Origin: Ciona intestinalis
Lineage: Eukaryota > Chordata > Ascidiacea > Phlebobranchia > Cionidae
Direction: 5' to 3'
NCBI RefSeq assembly: GCF_000224145.3
Contig: NW_004190423.2
Coordinates: 65,494 to 129,493, forward strand
DNA: 64,000 bases
Part shown: positions 51,001 through 59,094 of the stretch, in pieces
Position numbering within the stretch: the first letter of the stretch is position 1
Layout of the letters: each line of letters opens with the position of its first letter
The notes under the pieces: generated by a model
What the model was told of the DNA's origin: nothing
The model's input: only the letters and a program-made list of their open reading frames with translations
Databases searched by the model: none
Position numbers and translations under genes: made by a program

Positions 51001-52366
51001 GAAACACCGATAAAGAATGGAAAACCCACAGAAGCATTGAAGTTACTGGATGAAGCCAAACAGTTAATGCAACTGTACAAGAATACAACAACGTTGGCGC
51101 ACGTGCTCTATATGGTGCATATGCAGGTTGCTACCATAATACTGGCAGATATTATGAGGCATTGATATGTTGGTTGGAATTTGCAAGAATCTGTAGGAAA
51201 TTTAAGCAACCAATACATGATAAGGATAAACAGGGGGTAAAAAGTATATTTGAACAATTCATATTCCATGGCTCCCTGAACTTGTGTGAATCTGCTGAAA
51301 CACCGATAAAGAATGGAAAACCCACAGAAGCATTGAAGTTACTGGATGAAGCCAAACAGTTAATGCAACTGTACAAGAATACAACAACGTTGGCGCACGC
51401 GACTATATGGTGCATATGCAGTTTGCTACCTTAATACTGGCAGATATATCGAGTCATTGATATGTTGGTTGGAATATGCAAGAATTTGTAACGAGCTTGA
51501 GCAACCAATGTCAAATGAAATACAAAAAATAAGACTATGTTTCGACCTGGCAAAATTCCAGCACTATTGGTTTAGAAATTTACTCTAATATAAAAAGAAA
51601 TTCAACATGTAATTGATACAATAATTGTGTATTAAACATGTTATATTTAATAATTGTGTATTAAACATGGTATATTTAATAATTGTGTATTAAACATGTT
51701 ATATTTAATAATTGTGTATTAAACATGTTATATTTAATAATTGTGTATTAAATATATTAGGACACCAAGTTTAGTCAGCAAACAGATCATTATGACATCA
51801 CACTTACATAAATAAAGACTATTTAACATATTCTAGAAGTTCGTTTGTTCGAGCATACAGCTATTAGAACATAGTAACAGGGGAAACTTAGGTAGCGGCG
51901 GGACAAGAGCTCACAAAAGCCCGTCATGGGCCTAATTTTACCTCGAAGGTTTCAGTGCACAGTATTTGCGTAAGTTAAAGTATGTAACTTGCCTTATCCC
52001 CGCGTGGCGGCCGGGACAACAATTTTATGTATGTGTTTGTATAACACTTACAATATATTAATAATTAGTAAAACATGAAACACATACTAACTTAAAACTA
52101 AAAATGCATTCATATTTAGTATTGGCACTTACAATGTATTAATATTTTAATTTCCTTGTATGTAACTTTGTGGCTTTGTTTTTATGCATGTGTTTGTATA
52201 ACCCTCCAGTGTATTCATAATTAGTAATGTTACTTACTTATGTGGTAGATGGTAGAGGGTTGGAAAACCTTGGTAATATGTTGATAGTTTACACCCAGGT
52301 AGCAAGCCTTTCGTAAAGTCACGATAATCATCGTATATCCAATGTGTTGGTGGGATGTCTTCTTGC
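27008..52366 (-). CDS. XRN1: XRN1, 5'-3' exoribonuclease, C-terminal part
   Basis: Cytoplasmic 5'-3' mRNA decay enzyme. Exons (5' to 3'): 52238-52366, 45652-45784, 45046-45150, 44610-44734, 44088-44177, 43328-43441, 43075-43161, 42868-42947, 42491-42634, 41979-42071, 41444-41579, 40857-40956, 40187-40330, 38798-38930, 38342-38413, 37197-37329, 36757-37008, 36331-36370, 35603-~35973, 33015-33117, 32509-32576, 32082-32176, ~31353-31466, 31039-31126. These are followed by proline/Tyr-rich exons near 30610, 29764-29891, 27564-27649 and 27008-27175 (stop at 27008). Diagnostic stretches: GFPTLYHLPHK joined to SYLKKQGVKVFQ, YVGWPHMAEGKVVAVTDG, WSIGLNLKFTKEKSG, HYLYRPLVQQGTLTPDKQA, GLRGTIIGIHTRG, FDDEFMGGL and RGYSLPIYSVINLTHGER. 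The N-terminal nuclease domain is outside the window. The ~6.4-kb intron between the first two exons holds NTase genes A and B on the other strand. Confidence 0.93.
27330..27420 (-). repeat. SINE tail, minus strand
   Basis: Contains GATCACTGGGTTGGGGCAAT and TGTCTTGCCCAAGGACACAT, the reverse complement of the common SINE tail. Lies in the last XRN1 intron, preceded by one unit of the dispersed 98-bp repeat. Confidence 0.65.
28714..28903. mobile_element. MITE, GGTGGGGGAAGATGGGACAC family
   Basis: Left end GGATGGGGGAAGATGGGACA, right end GTCCCATCTTCCCCCACCCT; internal CCTCACGACTCCCATAGACC. Allelic copy at 30304-30491. Confidence 0.85.
29170..29219. other. Assembly gap, 50 N
   Basis: Nominal gap between overlapping contigs. 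Confidence 0.99.
29463..29710. mobile_element. Diverged MITE, same family
   Basis: An intact left end (TAGGGTGGGGGAAGATGGG) faces a decayed right end (AAGTGTCCCTTTGTACTATA). The left end is missing from the other haplotype near 27885, so it is either deleted there or a haplotype-specific remnant. Confidence 0.55.
30304..30491. mobile_element. MITE, GGTGGGGGAAGATGGGACAC family
   Basis: AGGGTGGGGGAAGATGGGAC at the left and GTCCCATCTTACCCCACCCT at the right, in an XRN1 intron. Allelic copy of 28714-28903. Confidence 0.85.
31735..31840 (-). repeat. tRNA-derived SINE fragment
   Basis: Minus strand shows a B-box region GATGGGTTCAAGGCTCGGTG followed by CTGCTAC and a CCCTGGGCAAAACATTCC tail. Confidence 0.55.
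32760..32915 (+). repeat. Dispersed ~98-bp repeat, tandem pair
   Basis: Two units with GCTTACAAGTTACCACGTAT and GCAACGACAGTCATTATAAC, in an XRN1 intron. Confidence 0.7.
33200..33700. repeat. ~125-bp minisatellite in an XRN1 intron
   Basis: About four to five units start TGTCTGCTTATCCACACACT near 33203, 33329, 33453, 33518 and 33642. Each contains GCATGGGAGTGGCAACCATG and AAATGACCAAACCAACCAAA. One unit is truncated to about 65 bp. Units differ by scattered substitutions. Open frames through it are artefacts of the repeat. Confidence 0.85.
33801..34366. repeat. 91-bp hairpin satellite, six units
   Basis: Units begin at 33801, 33892, 33983, 34074, 34165 and 34256, with a partial seventh at 34347, an exact 91-bp period. 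Only a handful of substitutions separate them. Within each unit ACCAAGTTACTGTC and GACAGTAACTTGGT form a perfect 14-bp inverted repeat about 33 bases apart, so every unit can fold into a hairpin. There are no unique spacers, so this is not a CRISPR-like array. The loop sequence ATCTGCTGATCATGAGTTTA recurs once, inverted, near 35150. Confidence 0.92.
34930..35110. repeat. Diverged foldback element
   Basis: The right part, TTTCATACCAGATAAGCCGT with ATTATGCCTGGTAGCAGAAG, matches the right arm of the foldback element at 40450-40622. The left arm is poorly kept. Confidence 0.5.
35219..35343. other. Assembly gap, 125 N
   Basis: Nominal gap in an XRN1 intron. Unlike the other 125-N gaps I see no clear duplicated flank here. 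Confidence 0.99.
36030..36232 (-). repeat. Dispersed ~98-bp repeat, two units
   Basis: GTTACATACGTGGTAACTTG and TTACAACGACTGTCGTTGCC repeated twice, next to the XRN1 proline-rich exon. Confidence 0.75.
37810..38229. mobile_element. hAT-type non-autonomous element, 420 bp
   Basis: Left end CAGTGACATATTATCGAC, right end ATATCTTAAAACGCCACTG, which pair as imperfect terminal inverted repeats. The flanking 8-bp duplication has one mismatch (CATAAATA / TATAAATA). Inside are GCGCAAATTATAACC and GGGGGCCCACG blocks and no transposase frame. Confidence 0.75.
39345..40185. repeat. ~15-16-bp minisatellite (TTACCCCTGTACCAAC)
   Basis: Dozens of units of TTACCCCTGTACCAAC and variants with CATCTTACATCGTCCCAAC, interrupted by a 50-N gap at 39742-39791. 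It ends immediately at the donor side of an XRN1 exon (40187). Open frames of up to 281 codons exist in it only because the unit lacks stops; they are not genes. Confidence 0.92.
39742..39791. other. Assembly gap, 50 N
   Basis: Gap inside a minisatellite, expected from unresolved repeats. Confidence 0.99.
40450..40622. mobile_element. Foldback MITE, ~58-bp arms
   Basis: CTGCTACCAGGCATAGTATA at the left and TATTATGCCTGGTAGCAAGA at the right. The arms match over about 58 bp with few mismatches, around a ~55-bp core with CGCCGTATGGCAGACGGAAC. Confidence 0.8.
41044..41204. mobile_element. MITE, GGTGGGGGAAGATGGGACAC family
   Basis: Left AGGGTGGGGGAAAATGGGAC, right GTCCCATCTTCCCCCACCCC, in an XRN1 intron; internal ACAATGGTCTGTAAGAGTTG. 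Confidence 0.85.
41765..41980. repeat. C-rich short tandem repeat beside an XRN1 exon
   Basis: Two and a half units of CCCACAGTGGTATTTGAACC and CCCCCACAGTGGGACTTGAA. It abuts the donor of exon 41979-42071. Confidence 0.85.
43197..43297. mobile_element. hAT-type MITE, 101 bp
   Basis: CATGGCGCAGCC at the left, GGCTGCCCCACTG at the right, AT-rich interior. Same length and end sequences as 2557-2657. Confidence 0.65.
45293..45470. mobile_element. MITE, GGTGGGGGAAGATGGGACAC family
   Basis: Left GTGGGGTGGGGAAAGATGGG, right AAAGGTGTCCCATCTCCCCC. Ends more diverged than in the other copies. Confidence 0.75.
45845..46090 (+). repeat. Dispersed repeat, two units plus a fragment
   Basis: Two almost identical ~118-bp units with CTCGCATGGCGGGGCAACGA and CAGTCGTTATAACACGAGTG, then a third broken off after GGCGGGGCAAC. 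It separates the XRN1 exon from the promoter of NTase gene A. Confidence 0.8.
46240..46587 (+). promoter_or_regulatory. Putative promoter/5' region of NTase gene A
   Basis: Conserved with the sequence upstream of gene D (59095-59350), including GTTGTGGTATTATAAACTTT or its D form, GCGTTTCGTATAC, and GAGTTGCTTCTCTGTATGAA just before the ATG. The block TATAAACTTTGTTAGC is repeated: near 46242, 46390 and, as ATAGACTTTGTTAAC, 46529. Some copies could act as TATA boxes; which one is used cannot be told from sequence. Confidence 0.45.
46588..48997 (+). CDS. NTase gene A: DUF294-like nucleotidyltransferase with TPR-like tail (disrupted)
   Basis: By alignment to gene D the start is ATG 46588, but a TAG falls at 46639-46641 (codon 18). 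The next in-frame ATG is 46690. The first open segment runs to 47721 and holds a helical N-terminus (EAAVVLYELAKIYENKPDYK) and the NTase domain. Its nucleotidyltransferase signature is VGLGSLARSEITLYSDFEH (47161-47217), with GS and the S-D-F-E carboxylates. INLGET, DWFTDIVTPNGV, FDGMVAHACIRPLGR and KQGYHVADVLSKACF follow, as in DUF294/GlnD-like proteins. A frame change in the poorly conserved linker (about 47720-47757) separates it from the helical TPR-like half, 47757-48977, whose last module (GKPTEGLELMDEAKQ, YYEALICWLEYGRI) shifts frame by one base before the gap at 48998. It is a damaged gene, a misassembled one, or has an unrecognised intron in the linker. Confidence 0.75.
48998..49047. 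other. Assembly gap, 50 N
   Basis: Gap between gene A's tail and gene B's NTase domain; it hides gene A's 3' end and gene B's 5' end. Confidence 0.99.
49048..51586 (+). CDS. NTase gene B: DUF294-like nucleotidyltransferase with TPR-like tail
   Basis: The 5' end is lost in the gap; coding begins at the equivalent of gene A residue ~130 (YGLEDDQLINLQKKK). The NTase part to 49790 is almost identical to A (VGLGSLARSEITLYSDFEH retained), with only scattered changes such as FMDHV for FTDIV. A stop at 49788 and restart in the next frame at 49771 again break the linker. The TPR-like half is clearly more diverged from A (for example IRKEYDLVIDICSKVN). Its tail has repeated modules NGKPTEALKLLDEAKQ plus YYEALICWLEFARIC. 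Two of them, from about 50871 and 51167, are virtually identical over ~230 bp with a 296-bp period, and a one-base loss shifts the frame. The end WFRNLL resembles the ends of C and D. Confidence 0.75.
51612..51757. repeat. 29-bp minisatellite after gene B, 5 units
   Basis: Unit TTGTGTATTAAACATGTTAT + ATTTAATAA, repeated five times. Each unit carries ATTAAA, the commonest variant poly(A) signal. Confidence 0.9.
51760..52050. repeat. Duplicated 3' flank block of the NTase genes
   Basis: Shared with 56530-56860 (after C) and 62100-62370 (after D): GTTTAGTCAGCAAACAGATC, CGTTTGTTCGAGCATACAGC, CTTAGGTAGCGGCGGGA, AGCCCGTCATGGG. It marks the duplication unit. No frame is conserved. Confidence 0.8.
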
Positions 52367-52429
52367 CTGTGGGTGTATGGGGTTAATATGGGTATATATA
52401 TGCCATATGGGGTTATATAAAATATATAG

Positions 52430-52618
52430 TAGGGTGGGGGAAGATGGGACACCCTTTTAACTCTATTTTCTCGTCCCATTTGGTAGTAAACAAAGAACAT
52501 TTAAAGAATTATATAACCGTATCCTCACGACTCCTATAGACCGTTGTTAACTGTTTAAAACACAATCAGGATATTTGGATATTATGTGCTAAAGGTGTCC
52601 CGTCTTCCCCTACCCTAC
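52430..52618. mobile_element. MITE, GGTGGGGGAAGATGGGACAC family
   Basis: AGGGTGGGGGAAGATGGGAC at the left; GTGTCCCGTCTTCCCCTACC at the right. Counterpart of 62630-62819 in the second copy of the locus. Confidence 0.85.
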
Positions 52619-52806
52619 CATACATAGGGTTAATCCATGGGAATGGGATTAACCCACTTAGTTATCACAATGAAAAAGGGCCAAAAAATGTTAATTATTG
52701 GTTAGCAATGGAGAGATTATTAAACTAGTTTTGCCCCCACGATCACTGATGCTTATGGGTTAATCCATTCCCATGGAATCCATTCCCATGGATTAACACT
52801 ATGTAT
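52619..52806. repeat. Inverted-repeat-flanked segment (orientation switched relative to 62850)
   Basis: A ~115-bp core (GATAACTAAG ... GCCCCCACGATCACTGATGC, here with the TTAGTTATCAC end first) is bounded by GTTAATCCATGGGAATGG on one side and its reverse complement CCATTCCCATGGATTAAC on the other. At 62850-62965 the same core reads in the opposite direction. Confidence 0.85.
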
Positions 52807-52905
52807 GGTAGGGTAGGGGAAGATGGGACACCTTTAGCACATAATATCTTTAAACAATTAACAGCGGTCTATGGGAGCCGTGAGGATACGGTTTAATAAT
52901 TATTT
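52807..52905. mobile_element. MITE, left half, cut by gap
   Basis: TAGGGTAGGGGAAGATGGGA followed by ACAGCGGTCTATGGGAGCCG, then the gap at 52906. It faces the MITE at 52430 and extends the inverted repeats around the switched segment. Confidence 0.8.
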
Positions 52906-53030
52906 NNNNNNNNNNNNNNNNNNNNNNNNNNNNNNNNNNNNNNNNNNNNNNNNNNNNNNNNNNNNNNNNNNNNNNNNNNNNNNNNNNNNNNNNNNNNNNN
53001 NNNNNNNNNNNNNNNNNNNNNNNNNNNNNN
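52906..53030. other. Assembly gap, 125 N
   Basis: Nominal gap; whatever lies between genes B and C, and the 5' end of gene C, is hidden here. Confidence 0.99.
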
Positions 53031-56000
53031 TTAAAAATCACCAAAATACAGTTACAAGAAGGTACACTGAGTTAATGAGGTTTGTTTCTGATGAATGCAT
53101 CGAGATTATGGGAGAACCACCATGCAAATATGCTGTAGTTGGATTGGGTTCCTTGGCACGATCGGAAATCACTCTGTACTCAGATTTCGAACACATCATT
53201 GTCCTTGATAATGATGTTGCTAAGATGGAAGATCGGGAGATGATCATGAAGTACTTCAGATGGTTCACCACAATCTTCAACACTGTCTTAATCAACCTCG
53301 GAGAAACCGCGATCAACTGTGTTGCAATTCCAAGTATAAACCCGAGAGACTGGTTTACAGACCATACACCAAATGGGGTAACGTTTGATGGGATGGCACC
53401 CCACGCTTGCATACGCCCACTTGGACGACCAGCGACTAAAAACAAACCTTGGAACACTGAATTTATTAAACCAGTTGATGAAATGGTCCTATACTTGGAC
53501 AGTGATGAACAAGTAAAGCAAGGATACCATGTGGCTGAAGTTTTATCCAAGGCTTGCTTTGTAGCTGGTGATGAAGCAATTTGTGCTGAATATCAAGAAA
53601 AAGCTTATCGACGTATTAAAGAGCATGATAAAGAAAATGGCTTTTCGATTGTATACAAACGAATGGAGGAAATTTTAAAAATTTTTAACTTTATTAATCT
53701 GCTGTTTAATACACAATTGGGTTTGCAAAACTTTAACATAAAGAGAGCAATCTACAGAGGTGCAACGCTCTTTATTTCATACATCGGTCGATTACATTCA
53801 CTACAAGCATCATCTTGCTTTGATGTCATTGATGAGTTAGAAAAAGGCAAATGCAGTAAAGAGGCGGCGCATCAATTCCGGTTCATGGTGGCAGTGACTT
53901 GTGAGGTTCGCGCAAAACTTTATCATTTAAAGGGACAACAAGATGATGTTTTTATGGAGGATTCTCGATTTGAAGATCTTACCCCGGGTTTGATTAAAAT
54001 TGTTGGAAAACAAAGCTTGGTTTCTTTATTGGAAACAATAATGATTGTACAGGGATTGAAAATACCAGATAATGATAAATGGCAATCAGAAATGATTATT
54101 TTGGGGAAGGATGTGAGGCATACAGTGCTTGCTTTATATACACTTCACTTGCATGAAGATTTGGTTGAACTGATGAAACAAATAGTTTCCTCATCCCAAG
54201 CTGACAGGTTTCTATTTCCTGTTCAGGCTGTTGAAGTTGCATTTAAAAGCAAGGAATATGATCTGATTATTAAAATATGTTCAAACCTTAACCAATCTAA
54301 GCTTACAGTCAATCAGAAATTTGAATATAAAGTTTATGAGTTGGCCAGCATTGTAAATCGATCATACAACGAAGAGACAAAATCTTATGAAGGTTCAAGA
54401 TCAGTAGTTGAAACCAAGATCCAGGAATTGGAAGAAGTGATGGAAACTGTTGAACCAGAAAGTATAAATACGAACTTGATACTAAAAACATACTTCGATA
54501 GCTCGAAGGTAGCGGAAACTAATGAACCAAGCATTTCTTGGGTTTATACTGTTAAAACATACTCTGATACCTTGATGTTGCTCAAAGATGGTAAGGTTCT
54601 CAATAATTCCAGCATTCATGCAGTTTGGGAACAGGTTTTAAACTTGATGTGTCATGATACAAGCGATACAGTTAAAATTGAAACACTGTGCGTATATGCT
54701 GAATTTTTGATGAAAAATGATCAATACACAGAAGCATTTAATATACTGGATCAGGCGAAACAAACATTGCAACCATACAAGAATACAACAACATATATGC
54801 ACATGCATTTGTATAATATATACATGGTTTGCTACTATAATACTGCAAATATTATCGAGGCATTGATATGTTGGTTGGAATTTGCGAGAATCTGTAAGAA
54901 TCTTAAGCGACCAATACCTGATGATAATAAACAAGCGATAAAATATACTTTTCACCAATTCATATTCGATTAATCCATGAAGTTGTGTAAATCTGCTGCA
55001 ACACTGGTAGACAATGGAAAACCCACACAAGCATTAATATACTGGATCAGGCGAAACAAACATTGCAACCATACAAGAATACAACAACATATATGCATAT
55101 GCATTTGTATAGTATATACATGGTTTGCTACTATAATACTGACAAATATTATCGAGGCATTGATATGTTGGTTGGAATTTGCGAGAATCTGTGAGAAACT
55201 TAAGCAACCAATACCTGATGACAATAAACAAGCGATAAAATATACTTTTCACCAATTCATATTCGATTAATCCATGAAGTTGTGTAAATCTGCTGCAACA
55301 CTGGTAGACAATGGAAAACCCACACAAGCATTGAAACAACTGGATGAAGCCAAACAATTGATGCAACCGTACAAGATTACAACAACATTGGTGCACATGG
55401 CTCTATATGGTGCACATGCAGTTTACTAACCATAATACTGGCAGATATTACGAGGCATNNNNNNNNNNNNNNNNNNNNNNNNNNNNNNNNNNNNNNNNNN
55501 NNNNNNNNTTGGTGCACATGCATCTATATAATGCATATGCAGTTGCTACCATATTACTGGCAGATATTATGAGGCATTGATATGTTGGTTGGAATATGCG
55601 AGAATCTGTAACGAACTTAAGCAACCAATATCCGATGAGATTAAACAAGGGATGAAAAATACATTTCAAGAATTCATATTCCGTCATCCCATGAAGTTAA
55701 GTGATTCTGCTACAACACTGATAGACAATGGAAAACCCACAGAAGCATTGAAACTACTGGATGAAGCCAAACAATTGATGCAACCGTACAAGAATACAAC
55801 AACAGTAGTGCATATGCGACTATATGGTTTACATGCAGTTTGCTACTATAATACTGACAGATATTATGAGGCATTGATATGTTGGTTGGAATTTGCGAGA
55901 ATCTGTAAGAAACTTAAGCAACCAATACCTGATGACAATAAACAAGCGATAAAATATACTTTTCACCAATTCATATTCTGTTAACCCATGAAGCTGTGTG

Positions 56001-56305
56001 AATCTGCTGAAACACTGATAAACAATAAAAAACCCACAGAAGCATTGAAACTACTGGATGAAGCCAAACAATTGATGCGACCGTACAAGATTACAACAAC
56101 ATTGGTGCACATGGCTCTATATGGTGCACATGCAGTTTACTACCATAATACTGGCAGATATTACGAGGCATTGATATGTTGGTTGGAATATGCAAGAATT
56201 TGTAACGAGATCAAGTACCCAATATTAGATAACATTAAGCAATGGATGAAACAATGTTTCTACCTGTTAATATTCCAGCTCTATTGGTTTATGAATCTAT
56301 TCTAA
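53031..56305 (+). CDS. NTase gene C: DUF294-like nucleotidyltransferase with extended TPR-like tail
   Basis: The 5' end is lost in the gap. From 53055 the frame is open to 54973, through NTase domain, linker and TPR-like half, showing that the linker can be coding. The NTase motif VGLGSLARSEITLYSDFEH is intact; INPRDWFTDHTPNGV is shorter by four residues than in A. The tail holds about six ~97-codon modules (GKPTEALKLLDEAKQLMQPY, YYEALICWLEFARICKKL), ending at 54973, 55270, the gap 55459-55508, ~55690, 55984 and 56305. Stops (TAA) lie exactly at three module boundaries (54971, 55268, 55982), each followed within six bases by ATGAAG; at one boundary the codons read RHPMK instead. So the protein either ends at 54973 or the tail is decaying. 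The end resembles B and D. Confidence 0.75.
55459..55508. other. Assembly gap, 50 N
   Basis: Gap within the repeated tail modules of gene C. Confidence 0.99.
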
Positions 56306-56327
56306 TATAAAAAGAAATTTAACATGT

Positions 56328-56515
56328 AATTGATACAATAATTGTATATTAAACATGTTATATTTAATAATTGTGTATTAAACATGTTATGTTTAATAAT
56401 TGTGTATTAAACATGTTATGTTTAATAATTGTGTATTAAACATGTTATATTTAATAATTGTGTATTAAACATGTTATATTTAATAATTGTGTATTAAACA
56501 TGTTATTGATATAAT
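56328..56515. repeat. 29-bp minisatellite after gene C, 6 units
   Basis: Same unit as after B, with GTTATGTTTAATAA variants; ATTAAA in every unit. Confidence 0.9.
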
Positions 56516-56529
56516 ATTGTGAATTAAAT

Positions 56530-56860
56530 ATATAAAGATACCAAGTTATAATCAGCAAACAGATCATTATGACATCACAATTACATAAATATAGCCTATT
56601 CAACATATTCTAGAATATCGTTTGTTCGAGCATACAGCTAATTATGACATCACACTCACTGTAATAAAGATAATTTCCCTAATTCTTCACATTCTGGGTA
56701 TCACACTTACTATGTCACTTGGTATAGTACACAGTATCAGGGAAAACTTAGGTAGCGGCGGGATAAGAACTCCCAAAAGCTCGTCATGGGTCTAATTTTA
56801 CTTAGAAGGTTTTGGTGCACAGTATTTGCGTTGGTTAAACCAATGTAAGTTGCTTTATTC
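56530..56860. repeat. Duplicated 3' flank block after gene C
   Basis: Same block as 51760-52050 but more diverged, with a ~90-bp insert around 56640-56735 (ATTATGACATCACACTCACT). Confidence 0.75.
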
Positions 56861-57000
56861 TAACATAGCGGGGCAACGACAGTCGTTATAACATAAGTGT
56901 TCTGTTTCATAAACCTCGTGCCTGCTTACGAGTTAACACGTATGTAACTTATTTATCCTCGCATGGTGGGGCAATGACAGTCGTTATAATACGGGTGTCC
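56860..57000 (+). repeat. Dispersed ~98-bp repeat
   Basis: GGGGCAACGACAGTCGTTAT and CTCGCATGGTGGGGCAATGA, about one and a half units. Confidence 0.7.
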
Positions 57001-57501
57001 TATTAGTTTCGCTAAAATATCATGAAATCGCAGTAAAGTCATTTGATTTCCACATTTAACTATAAAGAACATCTTATTCGCTTGGACCAATGTTCTTGTG
57101 CTTTTACTCATGGCTGGCATACCAGAAGGCACAAATAACAAATATTCTTATCAGCTATACATACATATACATGGATTTTTTATGTGTGGCTGATAATTTG
57201 GTAATAAAAAATATGCTCATCAATTCTGGAAAAAACAAACGCCACAAAGCTTGGCTCTCTAAAGTTCTGGTTTGTGCTATGAAGATCCAATTACATTGTT
57301 ACACGTCAATGTACATTGTGTTGTAACAATGAAGTCACATTTAACGAACAATCCCCATTATGATGTGATGTAACCATGGGTAACAATCACGATGGAGACT
57401 CTCTAGCATAAAAGGAATCAAATCAGTATAAAGGAGAACCTACAGTAGTGGGCATTGTGAAGAATTTAAGCATAAAGTTATAGCTATAGTTGAGTTAGCA
57501 G

Positions 57502-59094
57502 CAGTGGTTCCTAACTTTCTTTCAATGGCGGACACTTGGTCAATATTTGGGGGTGCTGACAACTAGAAGTCGGTTAAAATTTATGTTTTACCGATAATCG
57601 GTATCGGTCAAAATAGGCGGATAATACACGGATATATAAAATAGTTCGTGCGAAGCGACGCGTGACCTACTTGACCTTTACGTATGTCTTAGTTTAGCCT
57701 TCCTGTGCTTTTTGTTTAGCCTTCTCGTGGGCTGTAGTTTAGATTTATTATTCACGTTGGTCGTCACTCCAAAGTTATTTAAGAAAAGCAACACATATAA
57801 CGTTACCTACTGAGAACGTTCATAACAACCATTTCTTTTCTTTATTATAACTTGCAATATCGGGAATACAGTTATTAATTTTGATTAATACTGATCATTT
57901 CATATGTTTCGTTATAGTGACAATTATCGGTTTTAATGGAATTATATCGGTCGGTCTCTACTAAATCCAGACAAAGCGTGTGAAAAAGATATTTTTAGCA
58001 CGAGCGCCGAGCCGAGTGCTAATGACGTTTTCAAGGAGAAAGGCGTACGAGAATACACTCCTGTTTAGTCGAAAAGCACCGCTAATCAAAATCATACAGA
58101 ACACGTGGCTTACGTTGAAAAGCTGCTTGATAAACAGAAGACGCGTTTCGTGAATTCCAGTGTGGCAAGATGCGGAAATAATATAAAAAAAACTATATTA
58201 GTAATAATTGTTAATAACATAAGTTTTTACGGTGGTTAATAAACAAGCTACATTGCCGCTCACTTAGTATTACTATCTTTTCTCCTATGTTCCAAAGAAC
58301 AGCGTTTTTGGCTTTAAGCCAACGATTTCTCATGCGGTGCCGATCGTGGACTGCAGCGCACCAACTTTCTGCCCCGATCAAAGCACGATTGCCGCTACGC
58401 TCATCTGGTGCGATTCGTTACTTTTCAGCGCAAAACGAACGAAAATTAATTAAAGAAAGTCAAGCTCGCTTGAATAATGTTAGTTGCTTCTCTTTCTTCA
58501 ATTTTAATATTTTTCGCCCTCGCGTCAACGCGTGTATTTTTATACCAATCGCATACGGGAATTTCCCGTTTTCAAATGGAAATTGGTTATCCTCGGTAAA
58601 CACGACCATGAAGCCCTGCTGCGCATGACGGATTATTTTTAATTAACGTCAGATTAACCATTTGAATTACTGATCGTAACTACAATATTTTAAGTGCGCA
58701 CGTCCTCTAGACATACCCGCAGGGGAGAGATTTTTGGCGCGCGAGTTAGCACTTCTATTGTTTATTTTATTGGGGGTGCTTGCGCACCCGCTCGCACCCC
58801 CCAGTGTCCGCCGCTGCTTTTTTTGTATGCTTTACCCTTTTAACAAAGATGCTTATCAGATTTACCCTAATATGTAATATAGTGCTCATTTATTAAAAAG
58901 TGCAAACGACTAATTACATCGGTTATATTTAATGCGACGACGGATGCGCTTGCTTTTTGGCAATGAGTTGTTCAATGTCTGGTGAAGTATTACAATTGGT
59001 ACAACTTTTCTTTATGGTCATCTGATGTGGATTTTGATTGGAATCTTATTTACCCTCTAAATACGGGAAATTAACCCCAGTTTAAGAAACACTG
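57502..59094. mobile_element. hAT-like element (~1.6 kb) upstream of gene D
   Basis: Left end CAGTGGTTCCTAACTTTC; right end, complemented, CAGTGTTTCTTAAACTGGGG, matching the hAT ends at 22189. It interrupts a sequence that is continuous before gene A (GAGTTGAGGCATATCAAAC near 46330). Just inside are further paired blocks, GGCGGACACTTGG and CCCAGTGTCCGCC (58800), suggesting a nested or composite element. It carries ACCGATAATCGGTATCGGTC at about 57590. No transposase frame seen. The target duplication is unclear. Confidence 0.65.
58287..58628 (+). other. Open frame resembling a mitochondrial presequence exon inside the hAT element
   Basis: About 65 residues from ATG 58287 to a GTTAGT donor-like site near 58480 are rich in Arg/Ser/Ala/Leu with no acid until RYFSAQNERK. 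This is typical of a mitochondrial targeting peptide with an R-x-Y/F-S type cleavage motif (IRYFSAQ). Downstream of the possible donor the frame turns non-descript. It may be a captured first exon of a host gene; I do not recognise the gene, and chance remains possible. Confidence 0.3.
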
